Under the pieces are notes generated by a model that was not told the DNA's origin, ran no database searches, and was given only the letters and a program-made list of their open reading frames with translations. From NCBI GenBank assembly GCA_947176965.1, contig CAMWSU010000002.1, forward strand, positions 1 to 64,000: 64,000 nt of DNA. The letters run 5' to 3'. Position 1 is the stretch's first letter, and each line of letters opens with the position of its first letter. Below, in pieces: positions 37,777-47,562 of the stretch. Source of the DNA: an uncultured Lachnospiraceae bacterium. GTDB taxonomy: Bacteria; Bacillota; Clostridia; Lachnospirales; Lachnospiraceae. Position numbers and translations under genes: made by a program.

Positions 37777-38977
37777 CCTCTTTTTCCCTCAGCAGTTCCT
37801 CAAAAAGCCTCCGATATTGCCTGCCAATTTCGCTCAGCGAATTTTCATTCCGAATATACTGCATCGGCCGCTCTGTACAAAAGCGGATGCCTTCGGCAAG
37901 CTGTTCATAGCTGCCGTACTCCGCCAAATATCCGTTCGCCTGATGCGTCACCTGTTCCGCGATCCCGCCGATTCGAAAAGCGACGACGGGCGTCCCGCAG
38001 GCAAGCGCCTCACCCACCGTATAACAGAAACTCTCCTGTTCGGACGGCGCTAAAAACACATCCGCAAGGTTATAGACCTCCGTCATTTCCTCCTCGGATC
38101 GGATATAGCCGAAATAATGGGTTTCCAGCGGGCAATCTGCCATCCGCTCCCCGTCCTTATTGCCGAACACCGCAAGCAGATAGGAATCCGTATCCAGCTT
38201 TTGCAGCGCTTTCAGAAGATTCTGCGCTCCCTTCGTCCGGTTGGACAACGCGCCGCAGGCGCCGAACAGGATGATTTTTTTATCCGTCGTAACGCCGTAT
38301 TTTGCACGCAGCGCTTCCTCTTTCTCCAATCTGCGGTACTGATCATAATCAATGGGATTATAAATCCATGTGATACGCCGTCCCTGCCAAATGCGGCTGC
38401 GCTCAGCACACTCCGCGCTCCATTTGCTCGGTCCGACAAGTGTGAGACTTCCCGACTGCTGAACTGCACGCGCTTTCCGATCAAAATTGCGGCAGGATCT
38501 GTCATTTTCTTTTTTTGATCCGATCAATGGGCACTTCCCGCAGCCCTGTTCATATCTGCCGCAGTAACGGTCGTAATGACATCCCCCCGTACAGTTCCAC
38601 ATATCATGCGCCACCCAGATAACCGGTTTCCCGAGTGCCAGAAGCTGCTCCACATTCCGATAACTGATAAACGAATTCACCCAGTGCAGGATGATAACAT
38701 CCGCGTCCCTTACAGCGGGATGCTTTGACATATTTGTCCCAAAGCAGTCCGAGATGATCTCTCCCTTAGACAACAGCAGATTCCCGACATTCTTTGCTTT
38801 TGACAGCAGGCTTTTTAACGGTGTGTCGATTACCTGCGTCCCCATGCTGTCCTCATGAAATTTTGTCCGCAGTAAAACTACCGAATCTACACTCTGCATA
38901 CAGAGCGCGCGGTGAATCCGCTCCACTGCCTTATAGGAACCGCCCAGATCGGTTGTCGCTAAATTTACGACTTTCAT
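37769..38977 (-). CDS. GT4-type glycosyltransferase
   Basis: MKVVNLATTDLGGSYKAVERIHRALCM...IILHWVNSFISYRNVEQLLALGKPVIWVAHDMWNCTGGCHY...LAPSEQESFCYTVGEALACGTPVVAF. Confidence 0.92.
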   Translation of the reverse strand: MKVVNLATTDLGGSYKAVERIHRALCMQSVDSVVLLRTKFHEDSMGTQVIDTPLKSLLSKAKNVGNLLLSKGEIISDCFGTNMSKHPAVRDADVIILHWVNSFISYRNVEQLLALGKPVIWVAHDMWNCTGGCHYDRYCGRYEQGCGKCPLIGSKKENDRSCRNFDRKARAVQQSGSLTLVGPSKWSAECAERSRIWQGRRITWIYNPIDYDQYRRLEKEEALRAKYGVTTDKKIILFGACGALSNRTKGAQNLLKALQKLDTDSYLLAVFGNKDGERMADCPLETHYFGYIRSEEEMTEVYNLADVFLAPSEQESFCYTVGEALACGTPVVAFRIGGIAEQVTHQANGYLAEYGSYEQLAEGIRFCTERPMQYIRNENSLSEIGRQYRRLFEELLREKEDE

Positions 38978-39083
38978 ATAAACGCCTGTCTCTTTCCATA
39001 GCCACTGTTATATCCGCGCGAGCTTTTACGCCTGTCCTCAGGGTGAGTGTGCCCTTCTTACCTAAACCTTGTTCCCGTGAAAA

Positions 39084-39899
39084 TCACCTGCGGATATACA
39101 GCACACGATACACGCCGTGCAGCAGTCTTGACAGCACACGGCTGTTTCTGCAAAATTCAAACAGTGCAAAAACAGGATACCCCCATGGCAGGTGCTTCCT
39201 GATACAGTACTTTGCCTCCCGCTGATAATCTGTCTTATTTTTGACGCTCGCACTGTTCTCATCAAGCGAATAATACGCGATCATCTCACCGATGGGCACA
39301 AACGGAACCTTTCTTTTTTTAAGCCGCAGCATCCAGTCCCTGTCCGCGCAGATCCGATAATGCTCCGTATCAAATTGCATAGCGTCAAAACACGCCCTAT
39401 GCGCTAAGACTGCCTGATGATTGATGCAGTCTCCTGTCAGATAATAAATCAATTTTCCGCAGGAACTCCCATACATCCGCTGCTCGGTGCGTCCATCCGG
39501 ATGCACATAGGTGATGTCACCGTAAAGAACTTCGGCGCGGGATGGTGTGCAGCGTGCTGCCATCCGCTCCATCACACCCGGATCAAAAAGCGTATCCCCT
39601 GCATTCAAAAAATACAGATAATCTCCGGCTGCCTTTTCTATCCCCTTATTCATTGCATCATAGATCCCCTGATCCGGTTCGGAATGCCATTGTAACACTC
39701 CCTGCCCGGCAAATGGACGCACCAATGCTTCCGTGCCATCCGTAGAGGCACCGTCTATGATCAGATACTCCAGCCATGGATAAGTCTGCGCCATCACGGA
39801 ACGTATCGTTTTTTCAATGACGCGCTCCGCGTTATAGCAGACCGTGATAATACTGATCATGACAGGCTTCTCTTCATGTCCTTTATTTATTGTCATCAT
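39084..39899 (-). CDS. GT2-type glycosyltransferase (WcaA-like)
   Basis: MISIITVCYNAERVIEKTIRSVMAQTYPWLEYLIIDGASTDGTEAL. Confidence 0.92.
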   Translation of the reverse strand: MMTINKGHEEKPVMISIITVCYNAERVIEKTIRSVMAQTYPWLEYLIIDGASTDGTEALVRPFAGQGVLQWHSEPDQGIYDAMNKGIEKAAGDYLYFLNAGDTLFDPGVMERMAARCTPSRAEVLYGDITYVHPDGRTEQRMYGSSCGKLIYYLTGDCINHQAVLAHRACFDAMQFDTEHYRICADRDWMLRLKKRKVPFVPIGEMIAYYSLDENSASVKNKTDYQREAKYCIRKHLPWGYPVFALFEFCRNSRVLSRLLHGVYRVLYIRR

Positions 39900-39944
39900 A
39901 TTTCCCTAATATTCTGTATCATTTTCCATATTGCCGCTTTCATT

Positions 39945-40955
39945 CTACATATTCTCATTGGTCTTCTTTTTTAACGAGTCCTTATTCGCCCGATCAATAA
40001 AGAGCATATGACACAGCTTAAACAGCATGATGAATACGCCGCGCGGCAATATGCGGTACAGACATTTCTCTACCTTTATTATCATCCCGGTCTGCGCTTT
40101 TTTCTTTTGATAATCATGCCACGGGGAAAGGGATAAATAATGATCAAACGCTGCACGGTCGGGATGCAATGTATCTTGATGCCATGGAAATTCCCCTACG
40201 AACCGGAAAAAATGCAGGATGCCCGGTGACTTTACTGCCCGCTCGATCTCTTCTTTCTCATAGTACGCGCTTTGACCGAAAAAACGATGATACTGCCGGT
40301 ACGAAAACGCAAGATGGATCGGCTGTAAATTATAGCGAACCGGCAGCCGATAAATAGCGCCCCTGCAGCACACGTTGAGTAAATCCTGATCCGGCGCCGG
40401 ATAATGGCTCCTCACGCGCAGAACGTGATCGATAATCTTCTGCGTACACCCCGCCATTCTCCATTTATTCATATCAAATAGAATAACGCCGGAATTATAG
40501 TATTCCTCATCGGGCATAAGACCGATATCCCGCTTATGTCGTTTCGTCAGGGAATCCAGCGCCATACCGATGACATGCTCTCCCATGTCCGCAGTGTATA
40601 TCCCGCCGAGCTGATCACACACGATCGTATCCGCGTCCAGATACAGCAGCCGCTCCACCGATTTCGGGAGAATATCCGTCAGAAACAGCCGTAAGTTCGC
40701 TGCATAAGAGCCGCGGTAAGTCGGCATATTCAGCTCCCTCATACGTTCCATTACCGCATCTGCATTCAGAAAAGTGACCGTTCTTTCATACTGCCCTGCA
40801 AGCTCCTCAAAGCGCCGGACGCTGTCCTTTGACAGTCCCTCACCAAGAATATAGACGGTGATTGCTTTCGCTTCCTTGTTATTTTCAAACAGGGATGTAA
40901 CGGAAGTTCCCGCAAACGGCGCATAGGCTTCATTAAATTGATACAGGATATTCAT
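39945..40955 (-). CDS. GT8-type glycosyltransferase
   Basis: MNILYQFNEAYAPFAGTSVTSLFENNKEAKAITVYILGEG...VERLLYLDADTIVCDQLGGIY. Confidence 0.92.
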   Translation of the reverse strand: MNILYQFNEAYAPFAGTSVTSLFENNKEAKAITVYILGEGLSKDSVRRFEELAGQYERTVTFLNADAVMERMRELNMPTYRGSYAANLRLFLTDILPKSVERLLYLDADTIVCDQLGGIYTADMGEHVIGMALDSLTKRHKRDIGLMPDEEYYNSGVILFDMNKWRMAGCTQKIIDHVLRVRSHYPAPDQDLLNVCCRGAIYRLPVRYNLQPIHLAFSYRQYHRFFGQSAYYEKEEIERAVKSPGILHFFRFVGEFPWHQDTLHPDRAAFDHYLSLSPWHDYQKKKAQTGMIIKVEKCLYRILPRGVFIMLFKLCHMLFIDRANKDSLKKKTNENM

Positions 40956-41909
40956 TTATTCTTCCTCATCCTCAAAATTCAGCCGTTTTTCTTCCACCAC
41001 CAATGGTCTGTGAATCACGCGCGTATTGATATTCAGAACATATTCGCCGATGAGACCGATAAAAAACAGCTGAAGCGAGCCAAGAATATAAATCCCCAGT
41101 ATCATCGGTACATTGCCCGCCTGAAAGCTGTCCCAATTGCACAGTTTCAGAACCAGGTAGATCAACGCGATCAGCATACTGATGCCGGAAGAAAAAAAGC
41201 CCAACATGGTCGCCAGGCGCAATCCCACCTTCGTATAGGATGTAATACTCAGCATAGCCGCATCATACAGGCTGAAAAAATTATTATGCGTCTTTCCCGC
41301 ACGGCGTTTTGCCTGCTCATAATCGATTTCTATCATCTGAAAGCCGGAACCATATTCCGCAACAATGCCTCTGAGAAAGGGAATCGGATCGTCAAGCTCT
41401 TTGAGAATTGCAATAAATGTTTTATCATATAAGCCAAATCCCGTAAAATGCTCGATCATCTTGACGTCGGACATATTTTTTATCAGCTTATAATAACATG
41501 TCCTCAAAAAATAGATAAATGCATTTTCCCTGCTGGAGGATTTGATCCCGCTGACGATCTTATGCCCCTTCTCCCACTCATGCACAAAAACAGGTATCAT
41601 TTCTATCGGATCCTGAAAGTCGCAGCACATACTGATCGTGCAGTCTCCCGTCGTCTGGCACAGGCCATGGAACGGAGAATTGAACTGTCCGAAATTCGTC
41701 ACATTAAAGATCGCTTTGATCCGTTTGTTATCCCCGCACAGTTTCTCTAGCTTGTCCCTTGTGCCATCCGTAGAGCAGTTGTCAATAAACAGCAGTTCAT
41801 AATCATATTCCGGCAGTGCCTCCGCCATCACATTCGTGACCGCCATCGCCATAAGATCGACATTTTCCACTTCGTTATAACATGGGATTAAAATGCTTAT
41901 TTTTTTCAT
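40956..41909 (-). CDS. GT2 polyprenyl-phosphate glycosyltransferase (GtrB/ArnC-like)
   Basis: KISILIPCYNEVENVDLMAMAVTNVMAEALPEYDYELLFIDNCSTDGT..., two C-terminal TM segments, FFIGLIGEYVLNINTRVIHRPLVVVEE-like end. Confidence 0.9.
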   Translation of the reverse strand: MKKISILIPCYNEVENVDLMAMAVTNVMAEALPEYDYELLFIDNCSTDGTRDKLEKLCGDNKRIKAIFNVTNFGQFNSPFHGLCQTTGDCTISMCCDFQDPIEMIPVFVHEWEKGHKIVSGIKSSSRENAFIYFLRTCYYKLIKNMSDVKMIEHFTGFGLYDKTFIAILKELDDPIPFLRGIVAEYGSGFQMIEIDYEQAKRRAGKTHNNFFSLYDAAMLSITSYTKVGLRLATMLGFFSSGISMLIALIYLVLKLCNWDSFQAGNVPMILGIYILGSLQLFFIGLIGEYVLNINTRVIHRPLVVEEKRLNFEDEEE

Positions 41910-41960
41910 GAGCCACCTTCACCCGCTGGATTGATCCATTCCAACTAACCATCAAATAAA

Positions 41961-41997
41961 AATAGCGCTATAGATAATCTATATCAACAGCGCTATT
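41961..41997. terminator. Hairpin terminator candidate
   Basis: AATAGCGCT ... AGCGCTATT with inner ATAGATAATCTAT; between 42020 ORF stop and the next gene. Confidence 0.5.
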
Positions 41998-42019
41998 ATA
42001 TACTATCCTTCGTTGTCCG

Positions 42020-43855
42020 TCAAATAAGAGCAGCATTCATCCGCCTTTTCACGCTCTCATATTCCTCCTTGGGAAGGAACGGGTACATATCGTCCGGTTC
42101 CGGCGATACCATCGTCCCATCCGGCAGCGCTTTGGACGCAAGCTTCGGTTCGAAATTCTGATTCGGATCTACGACGGCCTCCACGATCAACGGTCCCTCC
42201 TGCTTCAGAATTTCGTCCAACTTCCCAATCAGCCCGTCCGCATGATCAACCCGCCTGTAAGCGATCCCGTACGCATACGCAAGTTTTTCCATGTCTGGAA
42301 AACTGATGCCGTTATCCGCACACACTCCCACAAGCGGCGGCTCAAACAAATTGCTCTGGGTCTGTCTGATGGAATGATAGCCGTTATTATTGAGAATGAC
42401 AATGATCAGGTTTAAGTGATGATGCACCACGGTCTGAAGCTCCTGCAGATTCATCTGAAAGCTTCCGTCCCCGTCAATGCAGATCACTCGTTTCCCCGCC
42501 CTGGCAAAGCACACGCCCACTGCTGCCGGAAAACCGTAACCCATGGCGGCACAGCCCGAGTTTGTGAATAATCTCTGATCATCCTTTATGACCGCCGCCT
42601 GAAAGGTCATGACGCAGGCGCTGCCATTCCCACAAATAACAGCGTCTCCCTCAGACAGCATACCCGTAAACTCTTTCAGGAACACATACGGGTTTAACAG
42701 CCTGCTCTCATAATACTGCGGCCAAACAGCAGGATACTCCCGATCGATTTCCCTGCATAGGGACAGCCATCCTGTGTGATCACCTGTGATCGGCGCCCGT
42801 GCTTCTCCAACTGCCTTTGCGAGCGCTCTCATTACCTCCTTCACATCCGCATGAATCGGCATATCTGCCTTGACGGTTGGCTTGTGCAATTCCTTTTCAT
42901 CGATATCGACGATGATCTTATAAGCGTCTTTCGCAAAATTCTGATAATTATAACTGATCAGCCGGATGTTTAAGCGCGAGCCGAGCACCAGAAGCAGATC
43001 ACAGTTCTGTACGACAAAGTTGCCGCCCCTTGTTCCCACGGTTCCCGGTCTTCCGCAGTAAAGCGGATGCCCGTCGCAAAGAAGATCATGCGCATTCCAT
43101 GCCGTCACGACCGGTATCTGCAGCGCCTCGATACATTCTATAAATTCACGATAAGCATTTCCCAGTCTGATCCCGGTTCCCGCAAAGATCACGGGTCTTT
43201 TCGACTTTCTGATCTTTTCTATGATTTTTGCGGTCATTGCCTCGTCATAAACCGGATTTTCTTCCCGGACAACGGACGCATAACCTGAATCCCCCGCATC
43301 AAATCCAACGAGCTCGTCCGTCTCCACGACCGCTCCCTGAACGTCTACGGGAATATCGAGCCACACAGGACCTTTTCTTCCGTGATTGCACAAATACCAT
43401 GCCTTTTCCAAATGATAGCGGATCTTCTCCGGCTCTGTCACCATGACGGCATACTTTGTCATCGTTTTTGCGCAATCGACGATCTGAAATTCCTGATCTC
43501 CCAACTGTCTGACCGGTGTGCCGGTATACAGGGTCGTCGTTTCTCTTTTTACCTGCCCCGACACGATAAACATGGGAATCGAGTCCTGCCATCCCCCTAA
43601 GACCCCGGTTATGGCATTTGTCCCTCCCGGACCGCTTGTGACGCAGACTCCCGCCACCCTTCCGGTATACCTTGCATACCCTTCCGCCGCGATAGCGCAG
43701 GCCTGCTCATGATGGTTATAGATGCAGGAGAGCCCATCCTGATGGCCGAACGCGTCATTTAAGTGCATCGCCCCTCCTCCGGTCACGGTAAAGATATGGG
43801 TTACTCCCTGATCTCTTAAAAACTGCGAAATGTATTTGGCTGCTTTTATTTTCAT
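42020..43855 (-). CDS. ThDP-dependent enzyme (acetolactate-synthase-like fold)
   Basis: IFTVTGGGAMHLNDAFGHQDGLSCIYNHHEQACAIAAEGYARYTGRVAGVCVTSGPGGTNAITGV...GDGSFQMNLQELQTVVHHHLNLIIVILNNNGYHSI. Confidence 0.93.
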   Translation of the reverse strand: MKIKAAKYISQFLRDQGVTHIFTVTGGGAMHLNDAFGHQDGLSCIYNHHEQACAIAAEGYARYTGRVAGVCVTSGPGGTNAITGVLGGWQDSIPMFIVSGQVKRETTTLYTGTPVRQLGDQEFQIVDCAKTMTKYAVMVTEPEKIRYHLEKAWYLCNHGRKGPVWLDIPVDVQGAVVETDELVGFDAGDSGYASVVREENPVYDEAMTAKIIEKIRKSKRPVIFAGTGIRLGNAYREFIECIEALQIPVVTAWNAHDLLCDGHPLYCGRPGTVGTRGGNFVVQNCDLLLVLGSRLNIRLISYNYQNFAKDAYKIIVDIDEKELHKPTVKADMPIHADVKEVMRALAKAVGEARAPITGDHTGWLSLCREIDREYPAVWPQYYESRLLNPYVFLKEFTGMLSEGDAVICGNGSACVMTFQAAVIKDDQRLFTNSGCAAMGYGFPAAVGVCFARAGKRVICIDGDGSFQMNLQELQTVVHHHLNLIIVILNNNGYHSIRQTQSNLFEPPLVGVCADNGISFPDMEKLAYAYGIAYRRVDHADGLIGKLDEILKQEGPLIVEAVVDPNQNFEPKLASKALPDGTMVSPEPDDMYPFLPKEEYESVKRRMNAALI

Positions 43856-43865
43856 GTTTATCCCT

Positions 43866-45506
43866 TTATATTCCTATGTTTTGCGGCAGGCGGTAGCTGG
43901 TTGTCGTAATAAAGGAAAGCTTCGCAAGATTTCTGATCCTCATAAGACTGCTCTCCACATCCGCATTCAACTCCCGTGCCTTTTTTTCATCAAAAAAGTG
44001 ATCTCTGTTCGGATTCGCGTAATCAAAGGTTTTTGAGGTGACATATCCGTCAAATCCCGCCAGTGCAATTTCTTTGATGCCAAAACTACTGAGCAGACGT
44101 ATCATCATGATCATGGGATTATCCACGATCATCGCCTGCTCGTCTAACAGTCCGCTATACCCAAGGGTATAGTCAAAAGAACCGTTTGTCTTTGTCACGT
44201 TTGTCGTCGCTATGATCTTTGTCCCATCACGCATTCCGGCAATTACCGAGGACAACTGCACATATTTCTTGGCATTACTGATAAAAAGATAATCCACCGG
44301 GTAATCCTTCGGCATGAAATTGATCGCGATCGTGACAGGGCGGTTACGACCGATATATTCATAGACGTTTTCTTTTTCATCTAAGAGGTGTCCGCCGGGT
44401 CCGAGTAAAAGAATCTGCTTCCCGGTCAGCCGCCCCTTCAGCCGTTCTTCGGCATTCTCGTCAGACAGCATAAATCTCTTTTGATATGCCACATACAGTT
44501 CTTCAATATATGCTTCATCGTACAGCAGTTTCCGTTCCTCTTTGATCATGTCCAAAATCTCATGGACGGACTTCATAGAAAGCTTCTGCTTGTCCATCAG
44601 ATAGTTCACATAGTTCGGATGGCAGTCATGCGATGCCGAAAGAAAAAACTTAAAATTGTATCCCCACGAAATCTGACGATAAATATCAAGAATTGCGCCA
44701 TCGATCGCCTCCAGCAGCTGGCTGCTGTCATAATGTTTTTCCCCATACTCATTCATATACATGGCAAGCAGCTCCGTAGGCGCATTTCCCGCGCTTTTTC
44801 CCATACCGTACAGGCTGCCGTCCACAAGAAGCATTCTTCCCTTTGGCGGATTTTCCATAAGTTCTACACAGTTTGCATAGGCAAGCTGAAAATTATTATG
44901 CGCATGATAGCCAAGCCCGATGTCCGGACGCAGCACCTGATCCGCCACCGTATAATAATGCGTCAGTCTCTTTTTGTGTAAAAGACCATACGTGTCCACA
45001 ATTGAAAAAGCATACGGATTCAGCTCATTGACCAATCCCAGTAATTCTTCAAATTCCTGATCATCATAGCTTGTTATGGATACCGACTGTACAAACACCT
45101 TATATCCCAGCTCTTTGATCTGATGGCAGAATTCGATTGCCTCATGCATCTTCTGCTTTTTGAAAATAACCCTGATCCCATCCAGACAGCAGCAGGAAGC
45201 GGGGGCAATATGATCGATCCCGCATGTGCCGTAATCAATCATCCCAACCACCATAGAAGATCCTTGGTCCAGACTGCCGTAAATTTTCTGTACGGCATCC
45301 GTATCCGGCATGATGGAGCAATCCGGATCAAATGCTCTCCGCTCATCCAAAAAGCCAACTTCGATGATATCCATCCCCGCACTGACCAAACGTTCGAATA
45401 TATTCACAATATTGCTTGCCCCAAAACGCCAATCATTCACATACCCGCCATCACGCAGGGTGCAATCCAGCAGTCTGATCACGTGTTTGTCCATATCAAT
45501 AACCAT
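43866..45506 (-). CDS. DRE-TIM (HMGL-like) aldolase fused to a C-terminal DUF115/GT42-like region
   Basis: IRLLDCTLRDGGYVNDWRFG...GYHAHNNFQLAYANCVEL; C-terminal KQILLLGPGGHLLDEKENVYEYIGRNRPVTIAINFMPKDYPVDYLFISN...GIKEIALAGFDGYV. Confidence 0.8.
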   Translation of the reverse strand: MVIDMDKHVIRLLDCTLRDGGYVNDWRFGASNIVNIFERLVSAGMDIIEVGFLDERRAFDPDCSIMPDTDAVQKIYGSLDQGSSMVVGMIDYGTCGIDHIAPASCCCLDGIRVIFKKQKMHEAIEFCHQIKELGYKVFVQSVSITSYDDQEFEELLGLVNELNPYAFSIVDTYGLLHKKRLTHYYTVADQVLRPDIGLGYHAHNNFQLAYANCVELMENPPKGRMLLVDGSLYGMGKSAGNAPTELLAMYMNEYGEKHYDSSQLLEAIDGAILDIYRQISWGYNFKFFLSASHDCHPNYVNYLMDKQKLSMKSVHEILDMIKEERKLLYDEAYIEELYVAYQKRFMLSDENAEERLKGRLTGKQILLLGPGGHLLDEKENVYEYIGRNRPVTIAINFMPKDYPVDYLFISNAKKYVQLSSVIAGMRDGTKIIATTNVTKTNGSFDYTLGYSGLLDEQAMIVDNPMIMMIRLLSSFGIKEIALAGFDGYVTSKTFDYANPNRDHFFDEKKARELNADVESSLMRIRNLAKLSFITTTSYRLPQNIGI

Positions 45507-45572
45507 GCCTTTCTCGCAACCAGCAAACTTGAATGCGTATGAAATACGCTATGCCGCCGGCACAATATTTGC

Positions 45573-45612
45573 AAAGCGAACTTGTTCGCTTTTGAAAAAT
45601 CTTTGATTTTTC
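45573..45612. repeat. Tandem hairpins in intergenic region
   Basis: AAAGCGAAC TT GTTCGCTTT followed by GAAAAATC TTT GATTTTTC. Confidence 0.5.
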
Positions 45613-45624
45613 AGTCTACCCTCT

Positions 45625-47562
45625 TCAGAATCTAAAATAAATATAATCTCCACTATACATTTTGATCTCTCGATTCGGAATGATCGTGATACACTGCGCT
45701 TCTTCGTTAAAATATTCTTTTGGAATATAGCAGCTCGCATGGTTATAATCCATCACACCTACCTCATGCCCGTTTACGATCAACTGATAATTTACAGAAT
45801 TATCCATCAGAATCCCGACATCTTCAAAATATACATCCCGTTCTACCGCTGTGTCAAACTGTATTTGAAATCTCTCCGTCACAAGCGCGTTCGCCTCTAC
45901 GGAAAACTCAATGCCACTCAGACAGTAATCCTCCACCAAATACATATCCTTCGGATCAATTGCCTCAATCACAGTCAATTCCGACAAAACCTCGGGTTCT
46001 CTTTTTCGTGCAAGATATTTGAAAAAGAAATTATCCGTATTTCCTGAAAAGTTAAGCCCCGACAATATTGTCTGCGTGGTGTGTGCCAGTTGTTCATCTC
46101 CCTGCAGCTCCAGTTTGATCGAATCTGCTATCCAGTGAATTCCGGTCACACTGCCTATGCACAGACAGACAACAAGCGCCACATTCAAAATCTTTCGTTT
46201 TCCCCATTCTCCCAGCTGATCAATGATCAATAATACAAGGATCAACAGAGCCGGCATGGACGCCTTCAGACAGAAATCGCAGAATACGCCGATCTCGATC
46301 CACGGGCATACTAACAAAGTACCCACAGTGATCCAAAATACTGCACTTTTTTTATACTTTTTGTACAGCAGTGCAAAGTATATCCCCACCTCAAAGAAAA
46401 TAAATATCAAATACGTTCCTAATCTGTTCCAGATCACTTTATTCCAAATATCTGCCAAAGCGCCTGCTGTCTGTGACAGTAATACCGGAAAAGACTGTAC
46501 GGATGCGGATAACAGCATGGGAGGAATCCATCCCGTCTGATAAGTATTCGGACCGTGATACGCGCTCGCGGCATTTGATATTACATACAAAAAACTGATG
46601 ATCCCGATCAGTCCCCCTCCCGCTATGTTCTGCAGGCTGCAGGTCTCCCTGATCTTGTCCGTAAAGCTCTTCCCTTCCTCTTTTTTGAATATCACGTACA
46701 GAACATAGGGTATGATTCCCACAAAGGGAAAGGTCGCACTCAAAATCAGTGTGGACCACACCAGCACGATATTGCTTCTCCGGGGCTGATTGATCACCAG
46801 CATTGTCGTTAAAAAACAGGGAACTGTTGTATTATATGCGCCTCCTAACTGTGCGACATGGGACAGATAATTAAAATTATTAATGGCAAAGTCGAGATAT
46901 TTCGTTGAGAACAATGGAGAATCAATATAGATATTCTGCCGGATAATGTCAAGTCCGCTGAAAAAGATCACAATGAACATCGGCCATATCTCTATTTTTT
47001 TCCTATACATGCACAGCAGGCTGTACATCAGCATAAGACCTGCCCATGCCCATATGATCTGAAAAATATAACCTGCCTCAAGTGACAGGAGCTTTCCCAC
47101 AAGCGCGCTTGGAAACCAAAATCCGTTATAATAAACCAGCGCTCTCATGACAGAGTTTGTCCCTACAAATACGCCATGTTGCGCGGGCCATTTCAGATTT
47201 ACCATAATATTAAAAATGGCATCCCTGCATTGATGATCGTTATTCTGATAAAACACGTCGCCAATACCTGACAAGATGATCCATATGAAAACTACAATAC
47301 CGACCAATCCAATTTTTAATAAGTCTTTTTTATGAATGATCGGAAAATCAGATACGCTTTCTTCCCTAATTGCCTTGATCATAGAAAAACCTACAATCAG
47401 CACGACAGGTATTGCATACCCTATCTTCAGATATCCTCCAGCAAATATCAAAAAAGGGAGGATTAAATAGACATAGCTTGCCGCAATCATGAGTTTCGTT
47501 CTTAACGCCATCTTTCTTCTCCATTTCCGCGCTGCCATTTTGCTCGGTTTACCATTTATCAT
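45625..47562 (-). CDS. Large multi-TM membrane protein (Wzy/GT-C-like candidate)
   Basis: Many hydrophobic segments; likely start MINGKPSKMAARKWRRKMALRTKLM overlaps the stop of the upstream flippase ORF; the ORF track start at 47910 would overlap it heavily. Confidence 0.55.
   Translation of the reverse strand: MINGKPSKMAARKWRRKMALRTKLMIAASYVYLILPFLIFAGGYLKIGYAIPVVLIVGFSMIKAIREESVSDFPIIHKKDLLKIGLVGIVVFIWIILSGIGDVFYQNNDHQCRDAIFNIMVNLKWPAQHGVFVGTNSVMRALVYYNGFWFPSALVGKLLSLEAGYIFQIIWAWAGLMLMYSLLCMYRKKIEIWPMFIVIFFSGLDIIRQNIYIDSPLFSTKYLDFAINNFNYLSHVAQLGGAYNTTVPCFLTTMLVINQPRRSNIVLVWSTLILSATFPFVGIIPYVLYVIFKKEEGKSFTDKIRETCSLQNIAGGGLIGIISFLYVISNAASAYHGPNTYQTGWIPPMLLSASVQSFPVLLSQTAGALADIWNKVIWNRLGTYLIFIFFEVGIYFALLYKKYKKSAVFWITVGTLLVCPWIEIGVFCDFCLKASMPALLILVLLIIDQLGEWGKRKILNVALVVCLCIGSVTGIHWIADSIKLELQGDEQLAHTTQTILSGLNFSGNTDNFFFKYLARKREPEVLSELTVIEAIDPKDMYLVEDYCLSGIEFSVEANALVTERFQIQFDTAVERDVYFEDVGILMDNSVNYQLIVNGHEVGVMDYNHASCYIPKEYFNEEAQCITIIPNREIKMYSGDYIYFRF

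Noticed and set aside
38430-38460. GTGTGAGA occurrence in the glycan region
   Set aside because: It lies inside the 37769..38977 coding sequence, is not linked to a stop codon, and has no partner stem; treated as chance.
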